Shown in pieces: positions 4,868 through 6,396 of a DNA stretch of 6,396 nt. A program made the translations under genes and the position numbers. Under the pieces are notes generated by a model that made no database searches, was not told where the DNA came from, and was given only the letters and a program-made list of their open reading frames with translations. The DNA lies in contig DQDL01000095.1 in NCBI GenBank assembly GCA_003533405.1, positions 647 through 7,042 on the forward strand, in the 5' to 3' direction. This stretch comes from Clostridiales bacterium. Its GTDB lineage: Bacteria; Bacillota; Clostridia; Oscillospirales; Oscillospiraceae. Each line of letters begins with the position of its first letter. Position 1 is the first letter of the stretch.

Positions 4868-5611
4868 ATGGCAAACGATAAGACTAACAATGCGGCGGGG
4901 GAGCAGGCAAAATGCCTTCCCCGCCATATTGCCATCATATTGGATGGCAACGGCCGCTGGGCCAAAAAGCGTGGCATGCCCCGCAGTGCAGGGCATCTTG
5001 CCGGTGCGGAAAATTTCAGAAAGATAGCGACCTACTGTCAGCAGATAGGCATAGAATATCTGACGGTGTACGCATTCTCGACCGAGAACTGGAAGCGCCC
5101 CGAGGACGAGGTCGGCGGCATAATGAAGCTTTTGGACAAGTACCTGCACGAGGCTATCCGTGACATGGAGAAAAAGCACATCCGCATGAAGGTGTTCGGC
5201 GACACATCGAGGCTGTCGCCCGAGCTTCAGGCGCTCGTTGCAAAGACCGACGAGATAACGCAGCATGTCAAGGGCTTCCAGGCAAATATCTGCCTTAACT
5301 ACGGCGGCAGAGCCGAGATAGTGCGGGCGGCGGAGCTTTACGCCAAGGATGTTGCCGAGGGCAAGGCTGAGGGCAAGCTCACCGAGGAGAAGCTGTCAAA
5401 GTATATGTACTCGGCGGATATCCCCGATCCGGAGCTCATCATCAGACCCGGCGGAGAGTACAGGCTGTCTAACTTCCTTTTGTGGCAGTGCGCATACTCG
5501 GAGTTTTATTATACCGACACCCTGTGGCCAGATTTTACGCCCGAGGAGCTTGACAAGGCCATTGTGGCGTTTAACAGCCGTGACCGCCGTTTCGGAGGGG
5601 TAAAGACATGA
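4868..5611 (+). CDS. uppS: Isoprenyl transferase, (di-trans,poly-cis)-undecaprenyl diphosphate synthase
   Basis: This enzyme adds eight isopentenyl units to farnesyl diphosphate to make the C55 lipid carrier of peptidoglycan and wall-polymer synthesis. It is a soluble cis-prenyltransferase that works at the membrane face. The protein has 247 residues. The signature HIAIILDGNGRWAKKRG spans 20-36 with catalytic Asp26; SAGHLAG (40-46), AFSTENWKRP (69-78), LNYGGRAEI (143-151) and RPGGEYRLSNFLLWQ (193-207) follow, with a closing WPDF (220-223). Pro194 stands where Thr is usual (R-T-G/S-G-E). A short AEGK-AEGK duplication lies at 163-170 in a variable loop. The ATG is one base after the frr stop and lacks a strong ribosome site of its own, so translational coupling to frr is likely. 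The end overlaps ispC by four bases (ATGA). The next in-frame ATG is past the active site, which supports this start. Confidence 0.96.
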   Translation: MANDKTNNAAGEQAKCLPRHIAIILDGNGRWAKKRGMPRSAGHLAGAENFRKIATYCQQIGIEYLTVYAFSTENWKRPEDEVGGIMKLLDKYLHEAIRDMEKKHIRMKVFGDTSRLSPELQALVAKTDEITQHVKGFQANICLNYGGRAEIVRAAELYAKDVAEGKAEGKLTEEKLSKYMYSADIPDPELIIRPGGEYRLSNFLLWQCAYSEFYYTDTLWPDFTPEELDKAIVAFNSRDRRFGGVKT

Positions 5612-6396
5612 CAAAGGCAGTTTCAATTTTGGGCAGCACCGGCTCTATCGGCCGCCAGAGCATTGCGGCGGCGGAGCATCTCGGCCTGCCCGTTGCGGCG
5701 CTGACCGCAAACAGAAAAACGGATATGCTCGAGCAGCAGGCTCGCCGATTAAAACCCAAATTTGTCGCAGTTTACGACGAAAAGGCGGCGGCGCAGCTTA
5801 AACTTTCGCTCGCCGACACCGATATCAGGGTAGGAAGCGGAATGGCGGGGCTCATCGAGGCGGCAACTATCGATGCTGCCGACTGCATCGTGACCGCAGT
5901 GTCTGGCTCTGTCGGCTTAAAGCCAACGCTGGCGGCTATCGATGCCAAAAAGCGCATAGCTCTTGCAAACAAGGAAACGCTCGTGTGCGCAGGCGAGATA
6001 GTCATGCCCAGAGCGGCGCAAACAGGGGCGGAGATAGTGCCTGTTGACTCCGAGCACTCGGCAATTTTCCAGTGCCTTATGGGCAGAAAAAAGGGCGAGC
6101 TGAAGAAGATATTACTCACAGGCTCGGGCGGCCCGTTCAGAGGCAAAAGCAGAGCCGAGCTTGAGAATGTCACGCCCGAGCAGGCGGTAAAGCACCCCAA
6201 CTGGAGCATGGGTGCAAAGATTTCGGTCGATTCTGCGACGATGATGAACAAGGGGCTTGAGTTTATCGAGGCCATGCATCTTTTCGGCGTGACGCCGGAC
6301 GATATCCAAGTGGTTGTCCACCCGCAGAGCATCATCCACTCCATGGTCGAGCTCGTTGACGGCACGGTCATTGCCCAGCTCGGCGTGCCGGATATG
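5608..6396 (+). CDS. ispC: 1-deoxy-D-xylulose-5-phosphate reductoisomerase, 3' end cut by window
   Basis: IspC (DXR) converts DXP to 2-C-methyl-D-erythritol 4-phosphate with NADPH and a divalent metal, the committed step of the MEP isoprenoid pathway. The frame is open from the ATG to the window end: 263 of an expected 380-400 residues are seen, covering the NADPH and catalytic domains but not the C-terminal helical domain. Motifs are ILGSTGSIG (7-15; NADPH loop), ANKETLV (120-126), PVDSEHSAIFQ with metal ligands Asp147 and Glu149, LLTGSGGPFRG, HPNWSMG (196-202; active-site flap) and SATMMNKGLEFIEA with the third ligand Glu218. All catalytic residues expected so far are present. GGAGGGG at 5594-5600 sits seven bases before the ATG, which overlaps the uppS stop (ATGA), so the two are translationally coupled. 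MEP products feed UppS. cdsA, often found between them in Firmicutes, is absent. Confidence 0.96.
   Translation, partial: MTKAVSILGSTGSIGRQSIAAAEHLGLPVAALTANRKTDMLEQQARRLKPKFVAVYDEKAAAQLKLSLADTDIRVGSGMAGLIEAATIDAADCIVTAVSGSVGLKPTLAAIDAKKRIALANKETLVCAGEIVMPRAAQTGAEIVPVDSEHSAIFQCLMGRKKGELKKILLTGSGGPFRGKSRAELENVTPEQAVKHPNWSMGAKISVDSATMMNKGLEFIEAMHLFGVTPDDIQVVVHPQSIIHSMVELVDGTVIAQLGVPDM

Noticed and set aside
5348..5382. Short tandem repeat GAGGGCAAG in uppS (AEGK-AEGK) as a possible phase-variable or mobile repeat
   Set aside because: There are only two copies, in frame, in a variable loop of the protein; it is too short to support slippage control.
5772..6371. An open minus-strand frame opposite ispC
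   Set aside because: The plus-strand frame is an unmistakable DXP reductoisomerase; the minus-strand product is Ser/Ala-rich with no known motif and is a shadow.
1..6396. CRISPR arrays, tRNA or rRNA genes, insertion sequences and riboswitches
   Set aside because: No spaced direct repeats, cloverleaf-like segments, transposase motifs or long structured leaders were found; the non-coding space is too small for most of them.

Overview
The window reads as chromosomal DNA of an endospore-forming, moderately GC-rich member of the Clostridia, probably an Oscillospiraceae/Ruminococcaceae-type gut bacterium. The main reason is a SpoIIGA plus pro-sigma-E pair, which is specific to endospore formers. 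The mixed GC content, UMP kinase/RRF sequences of Firmicutes type and PotD-like protein agree with this. The taxonomic placement is inference from gene content and has not been tested by a search.

Layout. (1) 1-980, plus strand: the 3' part of a PotD-like polyamine-type substrate-binding protein that ends in a C-terminal membrane helix and a basic tail. (2) 983-1015: a perfect 15-bp hairpin with A- and T-tracts, acting as a shared terminator between convergent genes. (3) 1014-2536, minus strand: the sporulation operon spoIIGA-sigE, encoding the membrane aspartic protease that activates pro-sigma-E and pro-sigma-E itself. (4) 2537-2651: a 115-bp divergent regulatory region. It holds a candidate Spo0A-type promoter for spoIIGA (long 21-bp spacer), an imperfect palindrome containing a Spo0A-box-like sequence, and a good sigma-A-type promoter pointing the other way. 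(5) 2652-6396, plus strand: a tight gene string of an EamA/DMT-family transporter, pyrH (UMP kinase), frr (ribosome recycling factor), uppS (undecaprenyl diphosphate synthase) and ispC/dxr (DXP reductoisomerase, cut by the window end). Gaps range from 25 bp down to a 4-bp overlap, and no terminator is visible between the genes.

How the genes fit together. spoIIGA-sigE forms the mother-cell switch of sporulation. The plus-strand string combines pyrimidine nucleotide supply, translation recycling and the isoprenoid route to the bactoprenol carrier; ispC makes MEP-pathway precursors and uppS makes the C55 lipid. This is the familiar Firmicutes pyrH-frr-uppS-(cdsA)-ispC cluster, with two departures: cdsA is missing between uppS and ispC, and a DMT transporter sits where rpsB-tsf often lies.

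No mobile element, CRISPR array, tRNA, rRNA or clearly novel system is visible. The most interesting region is the divergent spoIIGA/transporter promoter region, where one Spo0A-box-like site overlaps the -35 element of the promoter that may drive the essential housekeeping genes. About 97% of the window is coding, and there is no gene-free stretch longer than 115 bp.
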